Shown: one piece after another, positions 24,700 to 33,131 of the stretch | Layout: the number at the start of each line of letters is the position of its first letter | Position numbering within the stretch: the stretch's first letter is position 1 | NCBI GenBank assembly: GCA_002159075.1 | Contig: LZRT01000120.1 | Location: 1-49,052 of the forward strand | Origin: Bacillus thermozeamaize | GTDB lineage: Bacteria; Bacillota; Bacilli; ZCTH02-B2 | Reading direction: 5' to 3' | DNA length: 49,052 nt | Notes under the pieces: model-generated | The model's input: only the letters and a program-made list of their open reading frames with translations | Told to the model about the DNA's origin: nothing | The model's database searches: none | Position numbers and translations under genes: made by a program

Positions 24700-26466
24700 A
24701 TGCTGGAAGAATTGCACATCAGGCAGTTTGTCACTTTTGAAGAGCTGCATCTGCGTTTCGGCCGCGGTTTGCATATCCTGACGGGGGAATCGGGAGCAGG
24801 TAAATCGGTGATTCTGGATGCGCTGCAGCTATTGATGGGACAGCGCGCATCAGCCGATTATATTCGTCAGGGAGCCGAGAAAAGCTACCTCGAAGCGCTT
24901 TTTACATATCATTCGACACACCCTGTGCGGGAACTTTTGGCAGCGGCGGGCATTGCCGAGGAAGTAGAAACTGACGGGGAAAACGGGGAATGCTATTCTT
25001 TAATCCTGCAACGGGAAATTACGCGGCAGGGGCGCAGCACCTGCAGGGTCAACGGGCATTTGGTCCCGTTAAGCCTGCTTCGCCGTTTGGGAGAGGTTCT
25101 GGTAAACGTGTACAGGCAGCAGGAAAGCCATACCCTGAACGATCTGCAGGTGCAACGCCAGTGGCTCGACAGTCTGTTGCCGGAGGAAGGAAAAGCCCAC
25201 CTGCAGGAGTATCGCAAGTGGTGGGAAAAATACCGGGATTGGCAACAGGAGTACCAGCATCTTCTCGAGCGTGAAAAACAATGGCTGCATCAGCAAGACC
25301 TCTACCGTTACCAGCTGGAAGAAATCCGCAACGCCTCCCTTGAGATCGGTGAGGAAGAACGGCTTGCCGCGGAACAGAAAATCCTTTCTCACGCAGAAAA
25401 GATCCAATACGCCATGCACAGCGCATACCATGCGCTCGCTGCTTCCCAAGGCGCGACCGATCAACTGGGCAAGGCGCTTGCTGATTTGGAACAAATCGTC
25501 CATCTGGACAGTGAATTAAAGCCGCTGATCGAGCTTCTCAACCAGGCCTATTACGCGACAGAAGAGGCCATCATTCAGTTGCGCAGGAAAAAAGAAACGT
25601 TTCACTTCGATCCGCACCGGCTTCATCAGATAGAAGAGCGGGTCTCGCTTATCCAGCATTTGAAGCGAAAATACGGCGATTCCATTGAGGCCATCTTGTC
25701 CTATGCCCGGCAGATTGAAGCAGAACTGGCACAGCTGGACCAGAGGGAAGAACGGCTGGCAGTGTTGAAGCGATCCATTTCGGAAGCGGAACAACACATG
25801 GCCATGCATGCCGAAAAATTGTCACGTTTCCGCCGCCGGCTGGCCGAGCAGTTGACTGAACAAATCCAGGCCGAACTGAATCAACTGCAACTGGGGAATA
25901 TGCGTTTTCTGATCCAGGTCCTCCCTCGCCGTGAAGGCGGGGCGGATGCCCCGAAACGCCGCGTGTTCGACGCGCAGGGAATGGACGAAGTGTTGTTTCT
26001 TGTCTCACCCTATGCGGGGGCCGAGCCGTTGCCGATATCCAAAGTGGCCTCAGGGGGCGAGTTGTCCCGGCTGATGCTGGCGTTGAAAACAGTGTTTTCC
26101 AGCGTTGTTTTTTCCGAAACCAAAGAGACGACCACCATTGTTTTTGATGAAATTGACACCGGAATATCCGGGCAGAGCGCCCAAGCGGTGGCGGAGAAAT
26201 TGATTCGCCTTTCCCGGGAGCACCAAGTGCTCTGCATTTCCCACCTCCCCCAAGTGGTCTGTATGGCCGACGCCCACTACCTGGTGCAAAAAGAAATCGG
26301 CGAGAACGGTGTAACCTCCGGCGTCCGCCTTCTGGACAGGCCTGAGCGCATTCAGGCTTTAGCCCGTATGTTGGAAGGAGATCACACGTCGGAACTCTCC
26401 CTTCAACACGCGGAAAATATGCTCCGGCGTGCGGAACAATTCAAGCAAACGATGTGGCCCGCGTAG
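24700..26466 (+). CDS. recN: DNA repair protein RecN
   Basis: SMC-like ATPase acting early in double-strand break repair. The 588-residue protein has Walker A GESGAGKS (29-36), a long central coiled-coil region, the ABC signature VASGGELSRLMLALK and Walker B TTIVFDEIDTGISG, then CISHLPQV. The start ATG at 24700 follows GCAGGTGAGG; a GTG at 24691 lies within that site. It is the last gene of the dxs-recN run. Confidence 0.97.
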   Translation: MLEELHIRQFVTFEELHLRFGRGLHILTGESGAGKSVILDALQLLMGQRASADYIRQGAEKSYLEALFTYHSTHPVRELLAAAGIAEEVETDGENGECYSLILQREITRQGRSTCRVNGHLVPLSLLRRLGEVLVNVYRQQESHTLNDLQVQRQWLDSLLPEEGKAHLQEYRKWWEKYRDWQQEYQHLLEREKQWLHQQDLYRYQLEEIRNASLEIGEEERLAAEQKILSHAEKIQYAMHSAYHALAASQGATDQLGKALADLEQIVHLDSELKPLIELLNQAYYATEEAIIQLRRKKETFHFDPHRLHQIEERVSLIQHLKRKYGDSIEAILSYARQIEAELAQLDQREERLAVLKRSISEAEQHMAMHAEKLSRFRRRLAEQLTEQIQAELNQLQLGNMRFLIQVLPRREGGADAPKRRVFDAQGMDEVLFLVSPYAGAEPLPISKVASGGELSRLMLALKTVFSSVVFSETKETTTIVFDEIDTGISGQSAQAVAEKLIRLSREHQVLCISHLPQVVCMADAHYLVQKEIGENGVTSGVRLLDRPERIQALARMLEGDHTSELSLQHAENMLRRAEQFKQTMWPA

Positions 26467-26665
26467 CGGACACGGATGGAAGAAGCTTTGGAAAAAGAAG
26501 GATGAAACCTGTTCAGTTGGGCAATCCTAATAGCATCCCGAAAAAAGCGTGGGTGGCAGGATTTGTGGTTTATAAAAGCCTCCACGTACGGAGATCCTAT
26601 GGGTACAGCGTGAAAAGACAGTTCAATCATCATGCTGGAGGGGATATGGGGGGTAAGGTGGGAGT

Positions 26666-28009
26666 GTGATTTTTTTGAATCAGCATTGGGCAAAACGTCT
26701 GTTCGGCCTTATTACCGCTTCGCTCTTGCTTCTTTTTGCTTTTTCATCCTCCTTTCTGGAATTTTCCACATTACCCGATCAACTTCGCTTTATCAAGGGC
26801 TCCGTTCATCAGCTGCCAAAGCTGAGCTTTACGACGGTCCAAACGACGAACACCGACGTTCTTTCTCTCCTCGACGCAGAGCAGCAAGCCACAACAGCGT
26901 TCACTTTTCAGACCAGGCAAACGGGAGAAACCCAACTGCAAGTCAAGCTTTTTGACAAGTTCCCGATTAAGACGGTCAATGTCGATGTCCTTCCTGACAT
27001 CAAGTTAATCCCTGGGGGGCAATCCATTGGTGTCCAGCTTCAATCAGCCGGAGTGATGGTGGTCGGTTACCACATGGTTGAAAACTCCCGTCACCAACAA
27101 GTTTCACCCGCAAAAAAATCAGATATTCAAATTGGTGACCTGATTGTTCGCCTGAACAAAAAGCCGGTTCTCTCTTCGGAACAATTTACAAAACAGGTAC
27201 AGGAGGCTGGGGAAAAAGGGGAGCCAGTCGAGATCGAACTGGTCAGAGGGAAAGAAAAAGTGCAAGTCCGGGTGCTGCCTGAAAAAAATGGAAGCACGGG
27301 AAAATATCAAGTCGGGCTCTATGTCAGAGATTCTGCCGCCGGTGTTGGCACACTGACGTTTTATCACCCGGAAAAAAAAGTTTACGGTGCCTTGGGCCAT
27401 GTCATTACAGACATGGATACGCAAAAGCCCATCGTCGTCGGTGACGGAAAAATCCTCCTTTCCCATGTGTCGTCGATTCAACGGGGTGAAAGCGGCAGTC
27501 CGGGACAGAAGAGAGCTTTCTTCTACCATGACAAACCGATCGGAACGATCGAGAAGAATACGCCCTTCGGGATTTTTGGAAAGATAGAAAACTTTCCATA
27601 CAACAGTTTGCCGCGGGAGGCCATTCCTGTCGCTTACGCCGAGGATGTGAAAAAAGGACCGGCAGAGATTCTGACTGTGGTTGAAGGGGACAAGGTGCAG
27701 CGTTACCGCATTGAGATTGTCGATGTCTTCCCGCAGCGATACCCAGCGACAAAAGGCATGATCATACGCGTCACCGATCCGGAGTTGCTTGACAAAACGG
27801 GTGGGATTGTCCAGGGCATGAGCGGCAGTCCCATCATCCAAAACGGCTGCCTCGTCGGTGCCGTGACCCATGTTTTCGTCAATGATCCCACGTCGGGTTA
27901 TGCCACCTTTATCGAATGGATGTTGCGTGATGCGGGGTTATTGGAACAACATCCGAGGACAGGTGAATCGTCCTCGGATTTTTTTGCATTTTTAGAAGGA
28001 ATTCCCTGA
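26666..28009 (+). CDS. spoIVB: SpoIVB peptidase
   Basis: Serine peptidase secreted from the forespore that cuts SpoIVFA and so triggers pro-sigma-K processing. The 447-residue protein has an N-terminal signal anchor (about 10-30), a PDZ domain (about 113-205, with IQIGDLIVRLNKKPV), and the S55 peptidase domain with His245 (GALGHVITD) and Ser386 (GMSGSPI). The C-terminus runs about 25 residues past the usual FIEWML end, and its codons 429-444 coincide with a terminator hairpin and T-tract (27951-27987), so the stop codon lies beyond the terminator. GTG 26666 is the chosen start (AAGGTGG upstream); TTG 26675 is possible. Sigma-F/G control is expected, but no promoter was assigned. Confidence 0.95.
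   Translation: MIFLNQHWAKRLFGLITASLLLLFAFSSSFLEFSTLPDQLRFIKGSVHQLPKLSFTTVQTTNTDVLSLLDAEQQATTAFTFQTRQTGETQLQVKLFDKFPIKTVNVDVLPDIKLIPGGQSIGVQLQSAGVMVVGYHMVENSRHQQVSPAKKSDIQIGDLIVRLNKKPVLSSEQFTKQVQEAGEKGEPVEIELVRGKEKVQVRVLPEKNGSTGKYQVGLYVRDSAAGVGTLTFYHPEKKVYGALGHVITDMDTQKPIVVGDGKILLSHVSSIQRGESGSPGQKRAFFYHDKPIGTIEKNTPFGIFGKIENFPYNSLPREAIPVAYAEDVKKGPAEILTVVEGDKVQRYRIEIVDVFPQRYPATKGMIIRVTDPELLDKTGGIVQGMSGSPIIQNGCLVGAVTHVFVNDPTSGYATFIEWMLRDAGLLEQHPRTGESSSDFFAFLEGIP
27951..27987 (+). terminator. Intrinsic terminator inside the 3' end of spoIVB
   Basis: Perfect 10-bp stem ATCCGAGGAC (27951-27960) with GTCCTCGGAT (27970-27979), 9-nt loop, followed by an uninterrupted run of T to about 27985. It lies in frame within spoIVB, ending about 22 nt before the stop codon (28007-28009). 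As a hairpin it is among the strongest in the window. Confidence 0.85.
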
Positions 28010-28024
28010 CCCCTTGTCGAAGTT
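27995..28024 (+). promoter_or_regulatory. Candidate sigma-H promoter and 0A box of spo0A
   Basis: -35 GAAGGAATT (27995-28003) fits the sigma-H consensus RNAGGAWWW at all positions; 12-bp spacer; -10 GTCGAAGTT (28016-28024) fits RNNGAATWW in eight of nine. A perfect 0A box TGTCGAA (28015-28021) overlaps the -10. The -35 overlaps the last codons of spoIVB. Autoregulation of spo0A by sigma-H and Spo0A is known in B. subtilis. Confidence 0.65.
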
Positions 28025-28073
28025 GTAAAACGATGAGAAATGGCATTGAGCAAAGTGGGTAGGAGGGTTTCAT

Positions 28074-28916
28074 TTGGAGAAAGTCCATGTCATGATTGCA
28101 GACGATAATCGGGAATTTACGAAATTGTTGTCAGATTTTTTGGAGAAAGAAGATCGGATTGAAATTGTCGGTACATACTACAATGGAAATGAAGTCGTGG
28201 AAGCTTTGCAAACCTCTTCCAGCCTTCCGGATGTCATCATTCTGGACATCATCATGCCTTACCTGGACGGTCTAGGCGTGCTGGAGCAGATGAAAGAGCT
28301 CCGTTTGAGCAAGTCGCCGAAAGTGATCATGCTCACCGCTTTTGGGCAAGAGTCCATTACCAAAAAGGCGGTTGACCTGGGAGCCTCGTATTACATTTTG
28401 AAGCCGTTCGACATGCAGCTGTTGCTGCAGCGGATTTATCAAGTGGCTGATCCGGTGTCCTACACATTGTCTGGCTCTGGACTGCGGCACCATAGCCTGT
28501 GTCTGGAAACGCCCAATGGACACGAACCGGTCATGTTGCCGGGACAGGGACAAAACCCGCTCCGGGAGCTGGAGATCAAAGTCACCGACATCATTCACGA
28601 ATTTGGCGTTCCGGCCCATATCAAGGGGTATCTTTATTTGCGCGAAGCCATTATGATGGTCTACCATGAGATTGAGTTGCTTGGTCATATCACGCGAAAG
28701 CTGTATCCTCGCATTGCCGAAAAATACATGACGACACCTTCCCGCGTGGAGCGAGCCATCCGGCACGCGATTGAGGTGGCCTGGAACCGCGGGAACCTGG
28801 AGTCCATCGAGAAAGTGTTTGGGTATACGGTACACCTGGATCGCACCAAGCCGACCAATTCCGAGTTTATTGCCATGATTGCGGACAAGCTTCGCCTGGA
28901 GTTAAAAGCGGGTTGA
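28074..28916 (+). CDS. spo0A: Sporulation master regulator Spo0A
   Basis: Response regulator that, when phosphorylated by the phosphorelay, turns on entry into sporulation. The 280-residue protein has a receiver domain with the acidic pair Asp10/Asp11, phospho-acceptor Asp58 ([13 protein letters not shown]) and the LKPFD lysine, a variable linker (about 125-160), and the conserved DNA-binding effector domain ([40 protein letters not shown]). The start is TTG at 28074 after GGAGGG. It is preceded by a sigma-H/0A box promoter and followed by a strong terminator. Confidence 0.98.
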   Translation: MEKVHVMIADDNREFTKLLSDFLEKEDRIEIVGTYYNGNEVVEALQTSSSLPDVIILDIIMPYLDGLGVLEQMKELRLSKSPKVIMLTAFGQESITKKAVDLGASYYILKPFDMQLLLQRIYQVADPVSYTLSGSGLRHHSLCLETPNGHEPVMLPGQGQNPLRELEIKVTDIIHEFGVPAHIKGYLYLREAIMMVYHEIELLGHITRKLYPRIAEKYMTTPSRVERAIRHAIEVAWNRGNLESIEKVFGYTVHLDRTKPTNSEFIAMIADKLRLELKAG

Positions 28917-28963
28917 CCGGTTTGTCTCTATCTTACAATCTTTAGCAAAATCCGACAAGCGAT

Positions 28964-29008
28964 TTGGGGCAGAATTCAGCCGAATTCTGCCCCAATTTGT
29001 ATTTATTT
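28964..29008 (+). terminator. Terminator of spo0A
   Basis: Perfect 14-bp stem TTGGGGCAGAATTC (28964-28977) with GAATTCTGCCCCAA (28982-28995), 4-nt loop, followed by a T-rich TTTGTATTTATTT. Confidence 0.92.
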
Positions 29009-29086
29009 CCAAGGATTGAAATCGATGTCAGGATGGAAAAATACTAACGCAGGAATTTGATGCGTATCGCAAGGAGAGAGTGCGGG

Positions 29087-30184
29087 ATGTTCACTCAGAC
29101 CTCACGGCCCATCTTCGACGTGAGCATGGCAGAGGACGCCGGGGAAGGATCAGCCACAACCATTATCGGGACATGTATCGTAGACGGTTCGACAAAACGA
29201 TTGTTGAAGCGCATTCAGCCGGGGCAAATCGCGGTGCTCTCCCACCAGGATATTGATGAACTTGCCGCATCGGAATTGGTTGAAAAAAAGGTATCGGCGG
29301 TGATCAACGCCCGTTCGACGTTCAGCGGCCGGTATCAGACAGCCGGTCCAAGGCGGCTTTTGGAAGCGCAAATACCAGTTTTCGATCTCAGGCGTTCCAA
29401 AGATTTTCAGCTTTTCCGGGAAGGGATGACGCTCTGGTTGACCGATCGGGAGATCGGCTGCTGGGACGGGACGCATTTCCATTTGCTTGCCGAGGCCAGC
29501 CGGCTGACTTGGGATGCCTATCGGCAACGGTGGAGCCAGGCGAAAGACAACCGGTTGATGGAATTCCACAAATTTGCCGAAAACACGCTGAAAAATGCCC
29601 AAATGGATTTGCATCAGATGTTCCATCAGAGCGCCAACCTGCCCCTGACCACCGTGATGGCAGGGCGAACTGTCGTGATTGTGGCGCGCGGACAACATTA
29701 CAAAAAGGATTTGCAGGTGCTGCGACCGTTTATTCTCAGGGAAAAGCCCCTCCTGATCGGGGTGGATGGCGGGGCGGACGCGCTTCTTGAATGCGGGTTG
29801 CGGCCTGATTTAATCATCGGGGACATGGATAGCGTCTCCGTGACCGCGCTTTGTAGCGGCGCCGAGTTGGTCGTGCATGCCTATCCCGATCATTCTGCGC
29901 CAGGAATGAGGCGGCTACAGGAATTCGGACTGTCTGGCCATCTGTTCCCGATGTTTGGGACAAGTGAAGATGCCGCGTTGATGCTGGCATACGAAAAGGG
30001 GGCGGAAAAAATGATTCTCCTTGGTTCTCATTCCAATATGATTGATTTTTACGAAAAGAGTCGGGAGGGAATGGGCAGCACTTGTCTTGTGCGCATGTGG
30101 GTCGGTGACCGCTTGATTGACGCCAAGGGGTTTCACTATCTCATCACCCAAGAAATGGCGACAACGGTGGTGGAATCATGGTGA
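29087..30184 (+). CDS. steA: SteA-like cytokinetic ring/thiamine-pyrophosphokinase-fold protein
   Basis: A 365-residue protein resembling SteA, which in actinobacteria works at the division septum with SteB. The N-terminal half is specific to the family (GTCIVDGSTKRLLKRIQPGQIAVLSH; a following NARSTFSGRY). The C-terminal half has a thiamine-pyrophosphokinase-like fold with GVDGGADALLECGLRPDLIIGDMDS. No strong membrane helix is seen. The ATG at 29087 follows AAGGAG (29071-29076); ATG 29060 after AGGA is an alternative. The stop overlaps the glycosyltransferase start, linking it to the next two genes. Confidence 0.82.
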   Translation: MFTQTSRPIFDVSMAEDAGEGSATTIIGTCIVDGSTKRLLKRIQPGQIAVLSHQDIDELAASELVEKKVSAVINARSTFSGRYQTAGPRRLLEAQIPVFDLRRSKDFQLFREGMTLWLTDREIGCWDGTHFHLLAEASRLTWDAYRQRWSQAKDNRLMEFHKFAENTLKNAQMDLHQMFHQSANLPLTTVMAGRTVVIVARGQHYKKDLQVLRPFILREKPLLIGVDGGADALLECGLRPDLIIGDMDSVSVTALCSGAELVVHAYPDHSAPGMRRLQEFGLSGHLFPMFGTSEDAALMLAYEKGAEKMILLGSHSNMIDFYEKSREGMGSTCLVRMWVGDRLIDAKGFHYLITQEMATTVVESW

Positions 30185-30840
30185 CGGCCATCGTTCCCGC
30201 GTATAACGAAGAGGATTATATCGTGGAAACGCTGCTTGCTTTGCATGCGGCGGGTTGCTTTGAAGAAATTATCGTTGTGGATGACGGGAGTCAAGATCGA
30301 ACCGCTGAATTGGCGCGGAGCTATGCCAAATTGCTGCGTCACCCGGACAACCGCGGGAAAGGAGCGGCCATTGCGACTGGCTTGGCATCCACGAACAGCC
30401 CGCTGGTTTGCTGGGTGGACGCCGATTTGGGGAGGTCGGCGATTCATGTCCGCCATTTGTTGACGCCAATTTTAGAAGATCAGGCGGATATGACCATTGC
30501 CCAGTTTCCGAAGCCTCAACGAAAAGACGGGTTCGGGATCGTGACATGGACAGCGGGAAAGGGGATTTACCGTCTGACGGGACATAAGATTGGGGCTCCT
30601 TTGTCCGGCCAGCGGGCGATGCGGAAAGAGATTTTATCGTCCGTGCAGCATTATCCATGCGGTTTTGGCCTTGAAGTGGGCATTACGGTGCAAGTGCTGC
30701 GTCAAGGCTATCGTCTCAAAGAGGTGCCCCTGCCGCTTGCACATCGGGCGACTGGCCGGAACTGGCGCGGCTTTGTCCATCGGGGGAGGGAATTTAAAGA
30801 TGTCGTAAAAACCCTCTGGGAACTGTCCAGACAGGGATAA
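30178..30840 (+). CDS. Family 2 glycosyltransferase
   Basis: A 220-residue GT-A fold glycosyltransferase: IVPAYNEEDYIVETL at the N-terminus, IIVVDDGSQDRTAELA, NRGKGAAIATGL and the metal-binding VDADLG. No membrane helix is visible, and it lacks the C-terminal domain of larger dolichol-phosphate-type enzymes. Acceptor and donor cannot be told. It overlaps steA by seven bases and is 15 bp upstream of a MraY/WecA-like gene, so the three probably form a unit acting on an envelope polymer. Confidence 0.87.
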   Translation: MVTAIVPAYNEEDYIVETLLALHAAGCFEEIIVVDDGSQDRTAELARSYAKLLRHPDNRGKGAAIATGLASTNSPLVCWVDADLGRSAIHVRHLLTPILEDQADMTIAQFPKPQRKDGFGIVTWTAGKGIYRLTGHKIGAPLSGQRAMRKEILSSVQHYPCGFGLEVGITVQVLRQGYRLKEVPLPLAHRATGRNWRGFVHRGREFKDVVKTLWELSRQG

Positions 30841-30855
30841 AAGGGAGGGAAGAGG

Positions 30856-31695
30856 GTGTTTGTCAAGGGAATCTGTCTCCTCTTGTGGGGGATATTGGGA
30901 TTTGGCGGCGTCAAGTTGATCTATCCCCTGTTTGAACGGTTCCTGGCCGACATATCCAGTGTCCAGGTCAATTATCAAGGAAGGAAAACCCCGACCGGCA
31001 CCGGGCTGCTTGTGTATTTCGTATGCTTTGCGATCGGGGGCTATCAATGGCTCTTTTCCGCAGAAACCAGCCGGGAATTTCTGCCCTGGCTTTTGCTTGG
31101 CTCCACCATCGCTGCGTTTGCCGGTTGGCTGGATGACCAGCATGGTGAACAGCAGATCAAGGGATTGCGAGGGCATGTTGCGGCCTTTTGGCGCCAAGGG
31201 CGGCTTACGACCGGTTTTTTAAAGGCGGTTGTTCTTTCCATCGCGGGCGGACTTGTCGCCTTGCCGCTAAGTCAGGGGTTTTGGCATTGGTTCTTTCAGA
31301 CAAACCTCTTGATTCTGTCGGTCAATACATTGAATTTACTGGATGTCCGCCCTGGCCGCGCAGTGAAGGGTTTCTTGTTTTCTATCTCAGCCGTGGCGCC
31401 ATTTTCTGTTGTTGGATGGCAGCAGTGGGACATCTGGATGCCTTACTTGGGGGCCGTTTTGGCGGTAAGCCGTTTTGACTTGCAGGCGCGTTCGATGCTG
31501 GGAGATGCAGGCTCCAATCTGTTAGGGATGGTTTTTGGGCTATGGTTGCTGACCACGCAACCCGAATGGGTAAAAGCCTTTTTCCTGTGCTTGTTTCTTG
31601 GCTTGCACAGCTTGGCTGAAGTGGGTTCGATCAGCCGCGTCATCGAACGTGTTCCCTTTCTCAGGTGGGTTGACGGGTGGGGGAGGCAAAACTGA
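30856..31695 (+). CDS. MraY/WecA-like membrane phospho-sugar transferase
   Basis: A 279-residue membrane protein with about seven to nine helices and motifs of the polyprenyl-phosphate phospho-sugar transferase superfamily: AGWLDDQHGEQQIKG (Asp pair), VNTLNLLDVRPGRAVKG, and GDAGSNLLGMVFG. It is shorter than standard MraY and in the third motif lacks the usual histidine cluster. It is probably a UDP-sugar:undecaprenyl-phosphate transferase-like enzyme or a degenerate relative; the substrate is unknown. GTG at 30856 follows AAGGGAGGGAAGAGG. Confidence 0.75.
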   Translation: MFVKGICLLLWGILGFGGVKLIYPLFERFLADISSVQVNYQGRKTPTGTGLLVYFVCFAIGGYQWLFSAETSREFLPWLLLGSTIAAFAGWLDDQHGEQQIKGLRGHVAAFWRQGRLTTGFLKAVVLSIAGGLVALPLSQGFWHWFFQTNLLILSVNTLNLLDVRPGRAVKGFLFSISAVAPFSVVGWQQWDIWMPYLGAVLAVSRFDLQARSMLGDAGSNLLGMVFGLWLLTTQPEWVKAFFLCLFLGLHSLAEVGSISRVIERVPFLRWVDGWGRQN

Positions 31696-31696
31696 G

Positions 31697-32002
31697 CTAG
31701 CGGGAAGACCTGGAGTTGAGCCGGCTCGCCTTTTCCGGATGATCCTGCTTTCCGCTTTTCTTCCGTTGCCGATGGAGAAGAAAACCGCCCAAGAAAAAGA
31801 GACCAAATCCGAGCAGCGCCAGGCCACCTGCCACGTGCCAGATCAGCTGCCAGACCATCCAGGCATAATCCTCGCTTCCGTCCGGCCGCAGGACATAAAA
31901 AAAATAGTAGGCGCTTTCCCGCAGCAGTTTCCATCCGTAAGCGGCGACGGCCAAAGGAATAAACAAAATCAGAAGGACAATCAAACGACTGTAACGCTGC
32001 AT
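31697..32002 (-). CDS. yqzF: DUF2627 (YqzF-like) small membrane protein
   Basis: A 101-residue protein with two membrane helices (about 8-27 and 52-75) separated by YYFFYVLRPDGSEDYAWM, and a basic Ser/Arg-rich tail. It matches DUF2627 of Bacilli (B. subtilis YqzF), of unknown function. Start ATG at 32002, with AGGATGTGAG upstream. A longer frame begins at 32182 but would run through the promoter region and has no ribosome site. It is convergent with the MraY-like gene, one base apart. Confidence 0.83.
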   Translation of the reverse strand: MQRYSRLIVLLILFIPLAVAAYGWKLLRESAYYFFYVLRPDGSEDYAWMVWQLIWHVAGGLALLGFGLFFLGGFLLHRQRKKSGKQDHPEKASRLNSRSSR

Positions 32003-32052
32003 GCTCTCACATCCTACGTCCTTTCCCTGATGACAGGCGATGAGCTTTTTCA

Positions 32053-32061
32053 ATTGTACCA
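32053..32061 (-). promoter_or_regulatory. Candidate promoter of the DUF2627 gene
   Basis: On the minus strand TACAAT (32058-32053) is preceded by TGG (32061-32059), an extended -10. No good -35 was seen. It lies about 50 bp before the start codon. Confidence 0.35.
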
Positions 32062-32096
32062 CATGAATCCCCCGGGAGGCAGCCACTTTGTGTGGC

Positions 32097-32126
32097 TTTA
32101 CAATTCCTGCTGAATATCGGTACAAT
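32097..32126 (+). promoter_or_regulatory. Candidate sigma-A promoter of lipB
   Basis: TTTACA (32097-32102), 18-bp spacer, TACAAT (32121-32126), about 71 bp upstream of the lipB start codon. Confidence 0.6.
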
Positions 32127-32196
32127 AGTGTAGAATCGAGATATTCAGAAGCGAACAGGTTTCGTGACGCAGGTGCACGCAAAGGGGAGTTGCGCG

Positions 32197-32874
32197 ATGA
32201 TTGAGGTATACCTTGCGGGAACGGTCGATTATCAGCTCGCCTGGGACTGGCAACGGGAACGGGTCGGGCAGGTATCCCGGGGAGAAAAGCCTGAAGCGCT
32301 CCTCCTGCTGCAACATCCGCACGTCATCACCCTGGGCAGAGGGAGCCACAGCGAACATGTCCTGGTCACGGAAGAGGAGGGATTCAGGAGGGGGGTTCAG
32401 ATCGTCCAGGTGGACCGGGGCGGGGATGTGACTTACCATGGCCCGGGACAACTGGTGGGGTACCCCATCTTGAGTTTAAGCAGGCGTGGGAATGATGCCC
32501 GACGGTATCTCCGGGACCTGGAAGAGGTGTTGATCCGTTCGCTCCGGGATTACGCTCTGGAGGCGTCGCGCAAGGAAGGTTACACCGGGGTATGGGTGAA
32601 AGATGAAAAGATTGCGGCGATTGGCGTCAAATTAAACCGTTCACGCAACAACGGCTTTGTGACCAGCCATGGCTTTGCCGTCAATGTACATACCGATTTG
32701 TCGTTTTTTCAACTGATCGTCCCCTGCGGGATTCAGGAGTACGGCGTCACGTCGATGCGGGCGTTGGGAGTGGATTGTACACCGGAGGAGTTTGCGCGCG
32801 TCTTGTTAAGGCACTTTCACGATGTGTTCGAGCAGCCGCTCGATGTGAAAAAAGTGACCTCTCTCCCGGCCTGA
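32197..32874 (+). CDS. lipB: Octanoyl-[acyl carrier protein] transferase LipB
   Basis: Transfers octanoate from acyl carrier protein to lipoyl domains, the first step of lipoate synthesis. The 225-residue protein contains LQHPHVITLGRGS, VDRGGDVTYHGPGQLVGYPI, the lysine segment KIAAIGVKLNR, TSHGFAVNV and IVPCGI with the catalytic cysteine. AAAGGGGAG (32181-32189) selects ATG 32197; an ATG 11 codons earlier lacks a ribosome site. It stands alone with its own promoter. This is the LipB type rather than the LipM/LipL route of B. subtilis. Confidence 0.95.
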   Translation: MIEVYLAGTVDYQLAWDWQRERVGQVSRGEKPEALLLLQHPHVITLGRGSHSEHVLVTEEEGFRRGVQIVQVDRGGDVTYHGPGQLVGYPILSLSRRGNDARRYLRDLEEVLIRSLRDYALEASRKEGYTGVWVKDEKIAAIGVKLNRSRNNGFVTSHGFAVNVHTDLSFFQLIVPCGIQEYGVTSMRALGVDCTPEEFARVLLRHFHDVFEQPLDVKKVTSLPA

Positions 32875-32899
32875 TGGACAAGGACTAGACAGATAAGGA

Positions 32900-32989
32900 C
32901 TAGACAAAGGATAACCCAAAGGCGATGGTCGACAGGAGCATCGAAAAAATCACAAGGTAGATCACCCATTTGATCCATTTTTGGCTCAT
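32900..32989 (-). CDS. prli42: Prli42-like stressosome-associated miniprotein
   Basis: A 29-codon frame: two lysines at positions 4 and 7 (MSQKWIK), then one membrane helix from about Val9 to the end, with SMLLSTIAFGLS matching the M-ST-G pattern of Prli42. Prli42 anchors the stressosome to the membrane in Listeria, and related minigenes occur in many Bacilli. The start ATG at 32989 follows GGGTGAG. It is convergent with lipB and divergent from the mutase gene. Assigned by length and pattern only. Confidence 0.7.
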   Translation of the reverse strand: MSQKWIKWVIYLVIFSMLLSTIAFGLSFV

Positions 32990-33131
32990 GAAGACTCACC
33001 CCACCCATCATTTCCGATGATGCCTGGTTCACCATTTATCCTATCTTTTGCCCAAGGTGATTGCAAGAGCCGTTTTTTGTCGGTGTGGCATTAGAATTTG
33101 GAAAAATGAGAGAATCCGAGGAGTGGAAGAA

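Noticed and set aside
26480-26669. Open frame of about 60-70 codons between recN and spoIVB
   Set aside because: The candidate ATG (26501) has its only AAGAAGG too close, and the product resembles nothing known. The interval is more likely leader and promoter sequence of spoIVB.
32880-32906. Short tandem repeat AAGGACTAGACA (two copies, 3 nt apart)
   Set aside because: Only two 12-nt units at the 3' end of two convergent genes; probably slippage without a function.
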